Origin: JAWXBA01 sp048499805
GTDB lineage: Bacteria > Gemmatimonadota > Gemmatimonadetes > Gemmatimonadales > GWC2-71-9
Length of the DNA: 64,000 bases
Reading direction: 5' to 3'
Assembly: GCA_048499805.1 (NCBI GenBank)
Contig: JASNZF010000001.1
Span: 682,001-746,000, forward strand
Position 1 is the first letter of the stretch, and each line of letters opens with the position of its first letter. A model generated the notes under the pieces. It was not told the DNA's origin, searched no databases, and worked only from the letters and a program-made list of their open reading frames with translations. Both the position numbers and the translations under genes were made by a program. Below are positions 52,799 to 60,745 of the stretch, piece by piece.

Positions 52799-53745
52799 CC
52801 CGCCCGCCCCGGATCGCCGTCACCCTCGGCGACCCGCGCGGCATCGGCCCCGAGATTGCCACGCGCGCCCTGGCCGATCCGGTCGGGGCGGAGGTGGTGG
52901 TCATCGGGGCCGCTGAGTTGGTGGGGGCCTACCCCGGAACGGACGCGGTCCCGGTCGGGCCGTGGCGGGAGGGGGCGGGCCAGCCGGCCGGACTCTCCTC
53001 CGCCGAGGCACGGGCCCGCGCCACGCGGGCGGGGACGATCGCCGGCCGGTCGATCGAGCGCGCGGTGGCGATGGCCATGGCCGGGGAGGTCGACGCGATC
53101 GTGACCGCCCCGATCGAGAAGCACGCCCTGCACCTGGCGGGGTTCCCCTGGCCGGGCCACACCGAGTGGCTGGCCCACCTCGCCGGCGACGTGCCGGTGG
53201 CGATGATGCTCGCCGCGAAGGGGCTCCGGGTGGTGCTGGTGACCACCCACGTGGCGCTGCGTGACGTCCCGGTCCTGCTCACCACCCAGAAGATCATCGC
53301 CACCGGCGAGGTGACCCGGACCGGCCTGCGCGAGTGGTTCGGCATTGCCCAGCCCAAGCTGGCGGTGTGCGCCCTCAACCCCCACGCCGGGGAGCAGGGA
53401 CTCTTTGGTGACGAGGAGTCCCGGATCCTGGCCCCGGCAGCGGCGGCGCTGGGTGCCGCCGGGCCACTGCCGGCCGACACCGTCTTCGTGCGCGCGATGC
53501 GGGGAGAGTTCGACGCGGTGCTGGCGCCGTATCACGACGTGGGAATGACCGCGATCAAGGTGGCAGCGTTCGGGCAGGGGGTGAACGTCACCCTCGGGCT
53601 GCCGTTTCCGAGGACCTCGCCCGATCACGGGACGGCGATCGACATCGCCGGCACCGGGAAGGCCGACCCCTCCAGCATGATCGAGGCGGTCCGGATGGCG
53701 GTGGAGCTGGCCACCACCCGGCGAGACGCGGCAGCGCGGCGCTAG
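52795..53745 (+). CDS. pdxA: 4-hydroxythreonine-4-phosphate dehydrogenase
   Basis: This 316-residue enzyme oxidises 4-phosphohydroxythreonine in pyridoxal phosphate synthesis. It has the family start RIAVTLGDPRGIGPEI, metal-binding His in PWPGHTEWLA (about 118), NPHAGEQGLFG (about 195) and LAPYHDVGMTAIK (about 245), and RTSPDHGTAIDIAG. The TTG at 52795 shares TTGA with the surA stop. PLP made here serves enzymes such as the decarboxylase and the cystathionine enzyme in this window. Confidence 0.95.
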   Translation: MTRPPRIAVTLGDPRGIGPEIATRALADPVGAEVVVIGAAELVGAYPGTDAVPVGPWREGAGQPAGLSSAEARARATRAGTIAGRSIERAVAMAMAGEVDAIVTAPIEKHALHLAGFPWPGHTEWLAHLAGDVPVAMMLAAKGLRVVLVTTHVALRDVPVLLTTQKIIATGEVTRTGLREWFGIAQPKLAVCALNPHAGEQGLFGDEESRILAPAAAALGAAGPLPADTVFVRAMRGEFDAVLAPYHDVGMTAIKVAAFGQGVNVTLGLPFPRTSPDHGTAIDIAGTGKADPSSMIEAVRMAVELATTRRDAAARR

Positions 53746-55061
53746 CCGGCGTCCCGCACCACCCGCACCGTCTTGACCCGCCGGCCGTCCATCTCGACGA
53801 TCTCGAAGGTCAGTTCCCCGGTGGGGATCTGGTCGCCGGGCTTGGGGAGGCGGCCCAGCTGCCCGAAGAGGAACCCGCCCAGGGTGGTGTAGTCGGCGTC
53901 GTCGAGCTGGGTGGCGTACTCGGCGTTGAACTCGGAGATCGGCATTGCCCCCTCGAGGGTCGAGCCGCCGGCCGGGTCCACCGTCACGCCCTCGGCCGGA
54001 TCGTACTCATCGAAGATCTCCCCGACGATCTCCTCCAGCAGGTCCTCCATCGTCACCAGCCCCGCGGTGCCGCCATACTCGTCCAGCACGATGGCCAGGT
54101 GCACCTTGAGCCGCTTCATGTCGGCTAGGACGTCCTCGACCTCGCGGGTGCCCGGCACGAACAGGGGGGGGCGCATGATCTGCCGGACGCTGGTTCCCGG
54201 CGCCTGCCGCATGGCGGTCAGGATGTTCTTGGCGTGGACCACGCCGACGATCTCGTCGAGCGAGTCCACGAAGACCGGGTAGCGCGAGCGGCGGGCCTCC
54301 GCCACCACGTCGGCAGCTTCCTCGACCGACAGGTCGGCCTCGATCGCCTCCATCTCCGTCCGGGGGGTCATCACGTCCTCGGCGTTCTTCTCGCTGAACT
54401 CGAAGACCCCCTCGAGGAGTCGCGCATCCTGGGACTCCAACGAGCCGCCCTCCGAGCTCTGCTCGACCAGCATCCGGATCTCCTCGGGGGAGTGGACCCG
54501 CTCGTGGGCGCCGGGCGCGCGCACCCCGGCCATCCGGAGCAGTCGATTGGCGGTGCCGTTGAGGACGTGGATCGGGCCGGCCATGACCCAGGTGAAGGCC
54601 ATCAGCGGCGCGGCCAGCCAGCTGCTGACCTCCTCGGGGTAGAGGAGGGCGACCGCCTTCGGGACCAGCTCGCCCAGGACGATGTGGAGGACGGTGATGA
54701 TGGTGAAGGCGATGGCGACCGAGACGGTATGGGTGGCGAACGCCTGGGCCCCCTCGGGGAGCCAGGTGAACCCCCCATCGATCAGGTGGGCCAACGCAGG
54801 CTCGCCGATCCAGCCGAGACCCAGCGAGGAAAGCGTGATCCCAAGCTGGGTGGCGGAGATGTAGCGGTCGAGCGATTGAACCGCCCGGCGGGCAAGGGTA
54901 GCTTTGCGATCACCAGCGCGGGACAGCTCATCCAGACGGGTCTTGCGCGCCCCGACGAGCGCGAACTCCGCGGCGACGAAGAAGGCATTGGCCAGGACCA
55001 GCGCCACGATGAGGACCAGCCCGACGATGACCGAGATCGATCCTTCTGTTGCAGGCTCCAT
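53742..55061 (-). CDS. CNNM/CorC-type membrane protein with CBS pair
   Basis: This 439-residue hemolysin-C-like protein has a DUF21 membrane domain (about 1-190, four helices), a CBS pair (about 215-335; VMTPRTEMEAI, VVHAKNIL, MRPPLFVPGT, IVLDEYGGTAGLVTMEDLLEEIVGEI) and a CorC_HlyC domain (about 350-437). Relatives move or sense Mg2+ or Co2+. It converges with pdxA (4-bp overlap) and starts at an ATG that overlaps the start codon of the divergent CDF gene. Confidence 0.9.
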   Translation of the reverse strand: MEPATEGSISVIVGLVLIVALVLANAFFVAAEFALVGARKTRLDELSRAGDRKATLARRAVQSLDRYISATQLGITLSSLGLGWIGEPALAHLIDGGFTWLPEGAQAFATHTVSVAIAFTIITVLHIVLGELVPKAVALLYPEEVSSWLAAPLMAFTWVMAGPIHVLNGTANRLLRMAGVRAPGAHERVHSPEEIRMLVEQSSEGGSLESQDARLLEGVFEFSEKNAEDVMTPRTEMEAIEADLSVEEAADVVAEARRSRYPVFVDSLDEIVGVVHAKNILTAMRQAPGTSVRQIMRPPLFVPGTREVEDVLADMKRLKVHLAIVLDEYGGTAGLVTMEDLLEEIVGEIFDEYDPAEGVTVDPAGGSTLEGAMPISEFNAEYATQLDDADYTTLGGFLFGQLGRLPKPGDQIPTGELTFEIVEMDGRRVKTVRVVRDAG

Positions 55062-56010
55062 GGAGGGGAAATCTAGCTCGGCGCCTGAATTGGTGCGGGC
55101 CGGGGTGCCGCGGAAGCTGCTGATCGTCCTCGCGCTGACCCTGGTCTTCATGGTGGTGGAGGCGGTCGGGGGCTGGCTCAGCGGCTCGCTGGCGCTGATT
55201 GCCGACGCCGGCCACATGCTCACCGATGCCGGGGCGCTGGGGCTCTCGCTGGTGACGGCAACCCTGGCACGGCGGCCGGCCACCGCCAGCCGGACCTTCG
55301 GGTACCTCCGGCTCGAGATCCTGGCGGCGCTGGTCAACGGGGCGGTCCTGCTGGTGGTGGCGGGGTGGGTGGTCGTGGAGGCGATCCAGCGCCTGCGTAC
55401 CCCGGTACCGGTGGCGGCCGACCTCTTCCTCGTGATCGCCTCGATCGGGCTGGTGGTCAACCTCGTGGGGCTCTGGATCCTCCACGGCGCCCATCAGGGC
55501 AGCCTGAACGTCCGGGGGGCCTACCTCCACATCGTCGGCGATGCCCTGGGGTCGGTCGGGGCGATCGCCGCGGCCCTCGTCATCCGGTACACCGGTTGGC
55601 TCCCGGCCGACCCGATCATCTCGATCCTGCTTTCCCTCCTGATCCTGGTGGGCGCCTGGCGGCTGGTCCGGGAGAGTGTGGAGGTGCTCCTGGAGGCGGT
55701 TCCCGCCCATGTGGACCTGGCGGAGGTTCGCTCCGGGATGCTGGCGGTCGCGGGGGTGCAGGCGGTCCACGACCTGCACGTCTGGACGGTCACCAGCGGG
55801 ATGGTGGCGATGAGCGGCCACGTGGTGGTGCCCGACCTCGCCAGCCACCCGGTGACGCTGACCCGGCTCCAGGAGCGGCTGCGAGCGCACGGGATTGCCC
55901 ATGCCACCATCCAGCTCGAGGTGGAGGGGGACTGCGTCGGGGAGAACTGCTTCCCGGTGGCCGGCCTCCCGGACCCGCACGGGCACCACCACCACGGCCA
56001 CGCCCACTAG
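55060..56010 (+). CDS. Cation diffusion facilitator (zinc exporter type)
   Basis: This 316-residue CDF antiporter has six membrane helices, HxxxD metal sites ADAGHMLTD (about 49) and HIVGD (about 153), and a cytoplasmic C-terminal domain (about 215-290) with HDLHVW. A His-rich end GHHHHGHAH and a CVGENC motif may bind extra zinc. It exports Zn2+ or similar ions for H+. The ATG shares CATG with the divergent CNNM gene's start; a later GTG (12 codons on) would relieve the overlap and also fits. Confidence 0.88.
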   Translation: MEGKSSSAPELVRAGVPRKLLIVLALTLVFMVVEAVGGWLSGSLALIADAGHMLTDAGALGLSLVTATLARRPATASRTFGYLRLEILAALVNGAVLLVVAGWVVVEAIQRLRTPVPVAADLFLVIASIGLVVNLVGLWILHGAHQGSLNVRGAYLHIVGDALGSVGAIAAALVIRYTGWLPADPIISILLSLLILVGAWRLVRESVEVLLEAVPAHVDLAEVRSGMLAVAGVQAVHDLHVWTVTSGMVAMSGHVVVPDLASHPVTLTRLQERLRAHGIAHATIQLEVEGDCVGENCFPVAGLPDPHGHHHHGHAH

Positions 56011-56186
56011 GGCTGGTGCTTGCGGGAAGGGCTTGGGGCGTCTATATATGGCGCCCGTTGGGGGGATGGGCGGTGGGGCGGCGGGGCAGGGGGGCCGGGA
56101 GGCCGTTTGGTGGTGGGGAAGGGTCAAGCCAGGTGTGCGGCGTTCCGTCGGAATGCTGGTGCGGTGGCGATACTTAAGGCGGGTTT

Positions 56187-58037
56187 GTGAAGATCAGGAA
56201 CATCGCTATCATCGCGCACGTCGACCACGGCAAGACGACGCTCGTGGACCAGATGCTCCGGCAGGCCGGGGCGTTCCGGGCCAACCAGCAGGTGGACGAG
56301 CGGGTCATGGACTCGAACCCGCTGGAGCGGGAACGGGGCATCACGATCCTGGCCAAGAACACCGCCATCACCTGGGGCGACACCAAGATCAACATCGTGG
56401 ATACGCCGGGCCACGCCGATTTCGGTGGCGAGGTGGAGCGGATCCTGCGCATGGTGGACGGGGTGCTGATCCTGGTGGATGCCGCCGAGGGGCCGATGCC
56501 CCAGACGCGGTTCGTGACCCGGAAGGCGCTGGCCCTGGGGCTCCGGCCGATCGTGGCGATCAACAAGATCGACCGGCAGGACGCCGAGCCGATGCGGGTG
56601 CACGACGAGGTCCTGGGGCTGTTCATGGACCTCGACGCCACCCAGGAGCAGCTCGACGCTCCGTTCTTCTACACCTCCAGCCGGGCCGGCACCGCCACGG
56701 CGGAACTGGAGCAGCCGGGGACCGACCTGACCCCGCTGTTCCAGGCGATCCTGGACCACGTCTCCCCCCCCTCGGGCGACCCCGAGGGGCCGTTCCAGAT
56801 GCTGATCTCCACCCTGGACTTCTCCAGCTTCCTGGGGCGGATGGCGATCGGCCGGATCGAGCGGGGCCACGTCAAGGTGGGCGACTCGATCGCCCTGCTG
56901 CCGATCGGCACCCCGGGCATGGTGCCGGAGGGCGAGGCGGTGGAGCGGAGCCGGATCACCAAGCTCTACACCTTCGACGGGCTGAGCCGGGTCGAGGTCC
57001 AGGAGGCGCGGGCCGGCGAGATCGTCGTGGCGGCCGGGTTCGAGGGGATCGAGATCGGCAAGACGCTGACGGCGCCGGAGCACCCGGAGCGGTTGGAGGG
57101 GATCGCGGTGGAGGAGCCGACGATCTCGGTGGACTTCATCGTGAACAACTCCCCGTTCGCGGGCCGGGAGGGGAAGTTCGTGACCAGCCGGCAGGTCCGC
57201 GACCGGCTGTTCAAGGAGCTGGAGCGCAACGTGGCGCTCCGGGTCGAGGCGACCGACTCGCCCGACACCCACACCGTGTCCGGACGGGGCGAGCTCCATC
57301 TCGGCATCCTGATGGAGACGATGCGGCGCGAGGGGTACGAGTTCCAGGTGTCCCGGCCGCGGGTCATCACCCGGGAGGGCCCGGACGGGGAGCGCGAGGA
57401 GCCGTACGAGGAGTTGACGATCGACGTCCCCGAGGAGTATATGGGGGCGGTGATGGAGCGGCTCGGGCCCCGGCGGGCGGAGATGACCGAGATGCGCAAC
57501 CCGGGGATGGGGTCGGTGCGTCTCACCTTCAAGATCCCGGCGCGCGGCCTCTTCGGCTACCGGTCCGAGTTCCTGACCGACACCCGGGGCATGGGGATCA
57601 TGCACCACCGCTTCCTGGAGTACGGGCCGTGGGCGGGCCCGCTGAGCGGCCGGAAGCGCGGGGTGCTGGTGGCCGATCGCGAGGGGGCGGTGGTCGCCTT
57701 CGCCCTGGGCAACCTCCAGGAGCGGGCCCAGATGTTCGTCTCCCCCGGGGACCACGTGTACGAGGGGATGATCGCGGGCGAGAACTCCCGGCCCGGCGAC
57801 ATGGACGTGAACGTGTCCAAGGAGAAGAAGCTCTCCAACATGCGGACCACCTCGTCGGACGAGAATGTCCAGCTCGAGACGCCGCGCCAGATCACCCTGG
57901 AGTACGGCCTCGAGTACATCGAGGAGGATGAGCTGATCGAGGTGACCCCGCTGAACATCCGGCTCCGCAAGCGGATGCTCAACGCCAATGATCGCAAGAA
58001 GGCCACCCGGGCGGCCCGGGCGGCGGACGCGTCCTGA
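56187..58037 (+). CDS. typA: Translational GTPase TypA/BipA
   Basis: This 616-residue ribosome-binding GTPase has P-loop IIAHVDHGKTT (about 8-18), switch II VDTPGHADFGGE (about 72), NKIDR (about 126), and the BipA C-terminal region (VNVSKEKKLSNMRTTSSDE). GTG start at 56187 with AAGGCGGG 4 bp upstream. It aids ribosome assembly and growth under stress, including cold. The 176-bp gap before it has a TATATAT element (about 56043) but no clear promoter pair. Confidence 0.96.
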   Translation: MKIRNIAIIAHVDHGKTTLVDQMLRQAGAFRANQQVDERVMDSNPLERERGITILAKNTAITWGDTKINIVDTPGHADFGGEVERILRMVDGVLILVDAAEGPMPQTRFVTRKALALGLRPIVAINKIDRQDAEPMRVHDEVLGLFMDLDATQEQLDAPFFYTSSRAGTATAELEQPGTDLTPLFQAILDHVSPPSGDPEGPFQMLISTLDFSSFLGRMAIGRIERGHVKVGDSIALLPIGTPGMVPEGEAVERSRITKLYTFDGLSRVEVQEARAGEIVVAAGFEGIEIGKTLTAPEHPERLEGIAVEEPTISVDFIVNNSPFAGREGKFVTSRQVRDRLFKELERNVALRVEATDSPDTHTVSGRGELHLGILMETMRREGYEFQVSRPRVITREGPDGEREEPYEELTIDVPEEYMGAVMERLGPRRAEMTEMRNPGMGSVRLTFKIPARGLFGYRSEFLTDTRGMGIMHHRFLEYGPWAGPLSGRKRGVLVADREGAVVAFALGNLQERAQMFVSPGDHVYEGMIAGENSRPGDMDVNVSKEKKLSNMRTTSSDENVQLETPRQITLEYGLEYIEEDELIEVTPLNIRLRKRMLNANDRKKATRAARAADAS

Positions 58038-58083
58038 GGGGCGCACGGTACCGACCCCACACACACGAAAGGCAGGAGATCAC

Positions 58084-58305
58084 ATGTCGGCCTGGGAGGC
58101 CTCGCTGGAGGCAGTGGAGCTGCGTCGCCGGGGGTTTGACGACGACGAGGAGTTCGAGGACGATGGCTTCACGTTTGACGACGAGGAAGAAGAGGACGAG
58201 GAGTCGGAGGACGACGAGGACGGCGACGACGACGAGTTCGCCGACGATGACGTCGACCTCGACGACGAGAGCTTCGATTTCGACCAGGACGACGATGCTC
58301 GGTGA
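58084..58305 (+). CDS. Very acidic small protein
   Basis: This 73-residue protein lies downstream of typA with a good ribosome site (AGGAG, 6-7 bp before the ATG). The first 17 residues form a mixed helix (MSAWEASLEAVELRRRG); the remaining 56 are about three quarters Asp and Glu with four evenly placed Phe in the last half. Such tails mimic nucleic acid or bind basic proteins, so a role on ribosomal or DNA-binding proteins is possible but unproven. The gap to typA is 46 bp. Confidence 0.65.
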   Translation: MSAWEASLEAVELRRRGFDDDEEFEDDGFTFDDEEEEDEESEDDEDGDDDEFADDDVDLDDESFDFDQDDDAR

Positions 58306-58318
58306 TGTCGTGCCGGGA

Positions 58319-58347
58319 GGGACGGCTGCCCCCAGGGGTGCCGTCCC
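58319..58347 (+). terminator. Hairpin after the acidic-protein gene
   Basis: GGGACGGC / GCCGTCCC pair as an 8-bp stem with an inner CCCC/GGGG stem. There is no T-tract. It probably separates the typA transcript from the tRNA gene. Confidence 0.45.
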
Positions 58348-58361
58348 GCCGGCGGGTGGGG

Positions 58362-58367
58362 TATATT
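58362..58367 (+). promoter_or_regulatory. -10 element of the tRNA-Ile gene
   Basis: TATATT lies 21 bp before the first tRNA base, with a GC-rich stretch between, as in stringent promoters. No good -35 is seen 17 bp upstream. Confidence 0.5.
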
Positions 58368-58388
58368 TTCCGCCCTTGCGAGATAACC

Positions 58389-58462
<74 letters not shown>

Positions 58463-58467
58463 TACGA

Positions 58468-58493
58468 CCGCCCCCCGGCCCACCGGGGGGCGG
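58468..58493 (+). terminator. Terminator of tRNA-Ile
   Basis: CCGCCCCCCGG / CCGGGGGGCGG is a perfect 11-bp stem with a CCCA loop followed by TTTGG. It can also end the convergent phosphoribosyltransferase transcript. Confidence 0.7.
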
Positions 58494-58500
58494 TTTGGCA

Positions 58501-59187
58501 TTACGGGGGACGAGGGGCGTGGTGCAGGATCCTGCGGACCTCGGCATCGGCGACCTGCCGAAAATCGGCATAATGCTCGCCGACCGAGCGGAACCCGGCC
58601 GGAGTCAGCAGGCAGACCACCTCGTCGGCCTCGCCCGCCAGGTCCTGCACGGCGTCCGGGGCCCCCACCGGCACCGCCGCCACCAGCAACGCCGGGTCCT
58701 GCCGCCGGACCGCCCGCAATGCCGCCCGCATCGTGGAGCCGGTGGCCAGCCCGTCGTCCACCACGATCACCACCCGACCGGCGATCTCCCGGGCGACCCG
58801 GTCCCCGCGGAAGTCCCGCTCACGCCGGTGGGCCTCCGCCATTTCCACCTGACGGACGGACTCGATGTACTCAGGCGGGACGGCGAGGGCCGCGATGAGG
58901 TCGTCGTTGAGGACCAGGATTCCGTCCGCGGTGACCGCACCCACCGCAACCTCGGGCGAGAGCGGGGAGCCGAGCTTGCGGGCGACCACCACATCGAGCT
59001 CGGCCTCGAGATGCCTGGCCACCTCGGCGGCCACTGGCACGCCGCCGCGTGGCAGCCCGAGGACCAGCGCTCCCCGGCCGCGATAACGCTCCAGCGCACG
59101 CCCCAGCAGCGCTCCGGCCTCGAGGCGATCGTCGAACCCGGTGCCCGCCGGTGGCGGCTCAGCCCAGGCCCACCGCACCGCACGCAT
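58501..59187 (-). CDS. Phosphoribosyltransferase-domain protein
   Basis: This 228-residue protein has the PRPP-binding motif VVIVVDDGLATGSTM (about 138-152) and a RKLG element (about 70), with LVLGLPRGGVPVAAEVA near 41. The family pairs with universal stress and CBS proteins in many soil bacteria, often in stress islands; its reaction is not known. It lies 32 bp after the CBS gene on the same strand, with a hairpin between them. Confidence 0.8.
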   Translation of the reverse strand: MRAVRWAWAEPPPAGTGFDDRLEAGALLGRALERYRGRGALVLGLPRGGVPVAAEVARHLEAELDVVVARKLGSPLSPEVAVGAVTADGILVLNDDLIAALAVPPEYIESVRQVEMAEAHRRERDFRGDRVAREIAGRVVIVVDDGLATGSTMRAALRAVRRQDPALLVAAVPVGAPDAVQDLAGEADEVVCLLTPAGFRSVGEHYADFRQVADAEVRRILHHAPRPP

Positions 59188-59211
59188 GGTGTTCTCCCCC
59201 GGAGGCCTGGG

Positions 59212-59232
59212 GATCCCCGCTAGGCGGGGATC
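59212..59232 (-). terminator. Hairpin at the stop of the CBS gene
   Basis: GATCCCCGC-TAG-GCGGGGATC is a perfect 9-bp stem, overlapping the CBS stop codon. Without a T-tract it may attenuate rather than end transcription into the phosphoribosyltransferase gene. Confidence 0.4.
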
Positions 59233-59657
59233 TGGGGTTGCTGGCGCGCCAGCAGCTGCCCCACCGCCCCCGCCTGCTGGGCCAGGAACTCCAGCGCGTC
59301 GTCCAGGGTGAAGATCCCCACCAGGCGGCCCTCCTCGCCGGTGACGACGAGCCGCCGGGTGGCGGTGCGGGCCATCCGGCCGATCGCCTCCTCGACCGGG
59401 GTGCCCTCATCGACCGCGTACACCGGTTTCGACATGACCTCGATGACGGGGGTTGTCTCCGGGTCCAGGCCGGCCGCGGTACACCGAAGGGTAATGTCGC
59501 GATCGGTGACCACCCCGGCCAGGCCGTTGCCCCGTTCACCATCGAGCACGACGAGGGTACCGACGCCATGCTCCGCCATGCGCTGCGCCGCCGTGCGCAC
59601 GCTCTCGCCGGGCGCCGCCGTGGCGACGATCCGGCTGCACAACATTCCGGTTGCCAT
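59220..59657 (-). CDS. CBS-domain pair protein
   Basis: The 145 residues form a single Bateman module: CBS1 about 5-62 (GVGTLVVLD, GVVTDRDITLR), CBS2 about 70-130 (VIEVMSKPVYAV, RRLVVTGEEGRLVGIFTLDDALEFL). Such stand-alone modules bind adenine nucleotides and report energy or stress state. AGGGAGGAG sits 3 bp before the ATG. Upstream is a promoter with the 11-bp (C)TTCA repeats, facing this gene. Confidence 0.88.
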   Translation of the reverse strand: MATGMLCSRIVATAAPGESVRTAAQRMAEHGVGTLVVLDGERGNGLAGVVTDRDITLRCTAAGLDPETTPVIEVMSKPVYAVDEGTPVEEAIGRMARTATRRLVVTGEEGRLVGIFTLDDALEFLAQQAGAVGQLLARQQPQIPA

Positions 59658-59696
59658 GACTCCTCCCTGCTCCGGGCGGATCTCCGGAGCATTCCC

Positions 59697-59740
59697 AATA
59701 TCGAGGTGGCGCCGTGAAGGGTCCGTGAAGGGGGCGTGAT
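59697..59740 (-). promoter_or_regulatory. Response-regulator promoter 1: 11-bp repeats plus -10 (CBS gene)
   Basis: On the minus strand CTTCA occurs at 59730-59726 and 59719-59715, with ATCA at 59740-59737, all at 11-bp period. The last CTTCA ends 12 nt before GATATT (59702-59697). The layout is that of PhoB/OmpR-family activated promoters in which the repeats replace the -35. It points to the CBS and phosphoribosyltransferase genes. Confidence 0.65.
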
Positions 59741-59768
59741 CCCTCCGCCAGACGCCCCGGCGGGCGAG

Positions 59769-59811
59769 TCATCCCCGCTTCATGTCGCGTTCAGGGTACC
59801 CATGCGAGGTT
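59769..59811 (+). promoter_or_regulatory. Response-regulator promoter 2 (HhH gene)
   Basis: TCA occurs at 59769, 59780 and 59791 (11-bp period; contexts GTCAT, CTTCAT, GTTCAG). The hexamer GAGGTT starts 12 nt after the last TCA. It lies back-to-back with promoter 1 and covers an upstream in-frame ATG (59782), which is why the later start at 59842 was chosen for the HhH gene. Confidence 0.6.
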
Positions 59812-59841
59812 TGGACAGGGCACTGCATACGCGGGGGAGTC

Positions 59842-60705
59842 ATGGGAGTCGCCGCCAACCACGAGATCGCCAACCGGTTCGATGAGGTCGCCAGCCTGCT
59901 CGAGGAGCAGGGAGGTGCGCCGTTCCGTACCGCCGCCTACCGCCGCGGCGCCGCGACGGTGCGATCCCAGCGGCGGCCGGTGTCACAGATCCTGGAGGAG
60001 GGGGGCTTGCGCGGGCTCGAGGCGCTCCCGGCAATCGGCGAGGGTCTCGCCCGGGCGATCGAGTCCATGGTGCGCACCGGTCGCCTCCCTGCGCTCGATC
60101 GCTTGCGCGGGGAAAGTGATCCGGTGGCGATGCTCAGCACCGTGCCCGGGGTGGGGGAGATCCTGGCGGAACGAGTCCACGACACGCTGGGCGTGGAGAC
60201 GCTGGAGGACCTCGAGGCGGCAGCGCACGATGGACGCCTGGAACGGGTGCCGGGGTTCGGGGAGCGGCGGATCGCGGGGATCCGGGATGCGCTCGCCGGC
60301 CGATTGGCGCGGATTCGATCCCTGGCGCCGGAGCTGGCCCCGCCACCGGTGGCAGAGCTGCTGGCGGTGGACGCGGAGTACCGACGTCGCGGGGCGGCGG
60401 GCACGTTGCCGATGATCGCGCCGCGCCGCTTCAATCCCACCGGTGCGCGCTGGCTGCCGGTCCTCCACACCGCTCGCGGCGACCAGCAGTACACCGCGCT
60501 CTTCTCCAATACTGCCCGCGCCCACCAACTGGACCGGACCCGGGACTGGGTGGTGATCTACCACGATGGCGCAGGACGGGAAGGGCAATGCACCGTGGTT
60601 ACTGACCGAACCGGGCCTCTGCGCGGCAAGCGGGTCGTCCGCGGCCGGGAACGGGAGTGCCAGGAGCACTACGAAGGGCGGCGGGCAAAGCAACTTTCCG
60701 AATGA
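59842..60705 (+). CDS. Helix-hairpin-helix protein related to the N-terminus of PolX
   Basis: The 287 residues begin like bacterial family X DNA polymerases: NHEIANRFDEVASLLEEQGGAPFRTAAYRRGA (about 6-37) is the HhH_8 domain, and VPGVGEILAERVHDTLG (about 98) plus VPGFGERRIAGIRDAL (about 135) are further DNA-binding hairpins. The polymerase and PHP domains are absent; the C-terminal 100 residues instead form an unassigned domain with LHTARGDQQYTALFSNTARAHQLDRTRDWVVIY, described here only by position (about 210-250). A DNA-binding repair or stress role is likely. Confidence 0.8.
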   Translation: MGVAANHEIANRFDEVASLLEEQGGAPFRTAAYRRGAATVRSQRRPVSQILEEGGLRGLEALPAIGEGLARAIESMVRTGRLPALDRLRGESDPVAMLSTVPGVGEILAERVHDTLGVETLEDLEAAAHDGRLERVPGFGERRIAGIRDALAGRLARIRSLAPELAPPPVAELLAVDAEYRRRGAAGTLPMIAPRRFNPTGARWLPVLHTARGDQQYTALFSNTARAHQLDRTRDWVVIYHDGAGREGQCTVVTDRTGPLRGKRVVRGRERECQEHYEGRRAKQLSE

Positions 60706-60739
60706 CTTCATCGGCGCTTCATGCCGTTGGTGGTAGGTT
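60706..60739 (+). promoter_or_regulatory. Response-regulator promoter 3 (structured RNA)
   Basis: CTTCAT-CGGCG-CTTCAT gives two repeats at 11-bp period (TCA at 60708 and 60719); a degenerate TCC lies 11 bp earlier. TAGGTT begins exactly 12 nt after the last TCA. It starts directly after the HhH stop codon and predicts transcription from about 60746. Confidence 0.65.
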
Positions 60740-60745
60740 GCTCAT

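Noticed and set aside
59782..59841. Upstream ATG as start of the HhH protein
   Set aside because: The ATG lies inside the 11-bp repeat promoter, and HhH_8 homology begins shortly after the ATG at 59842.
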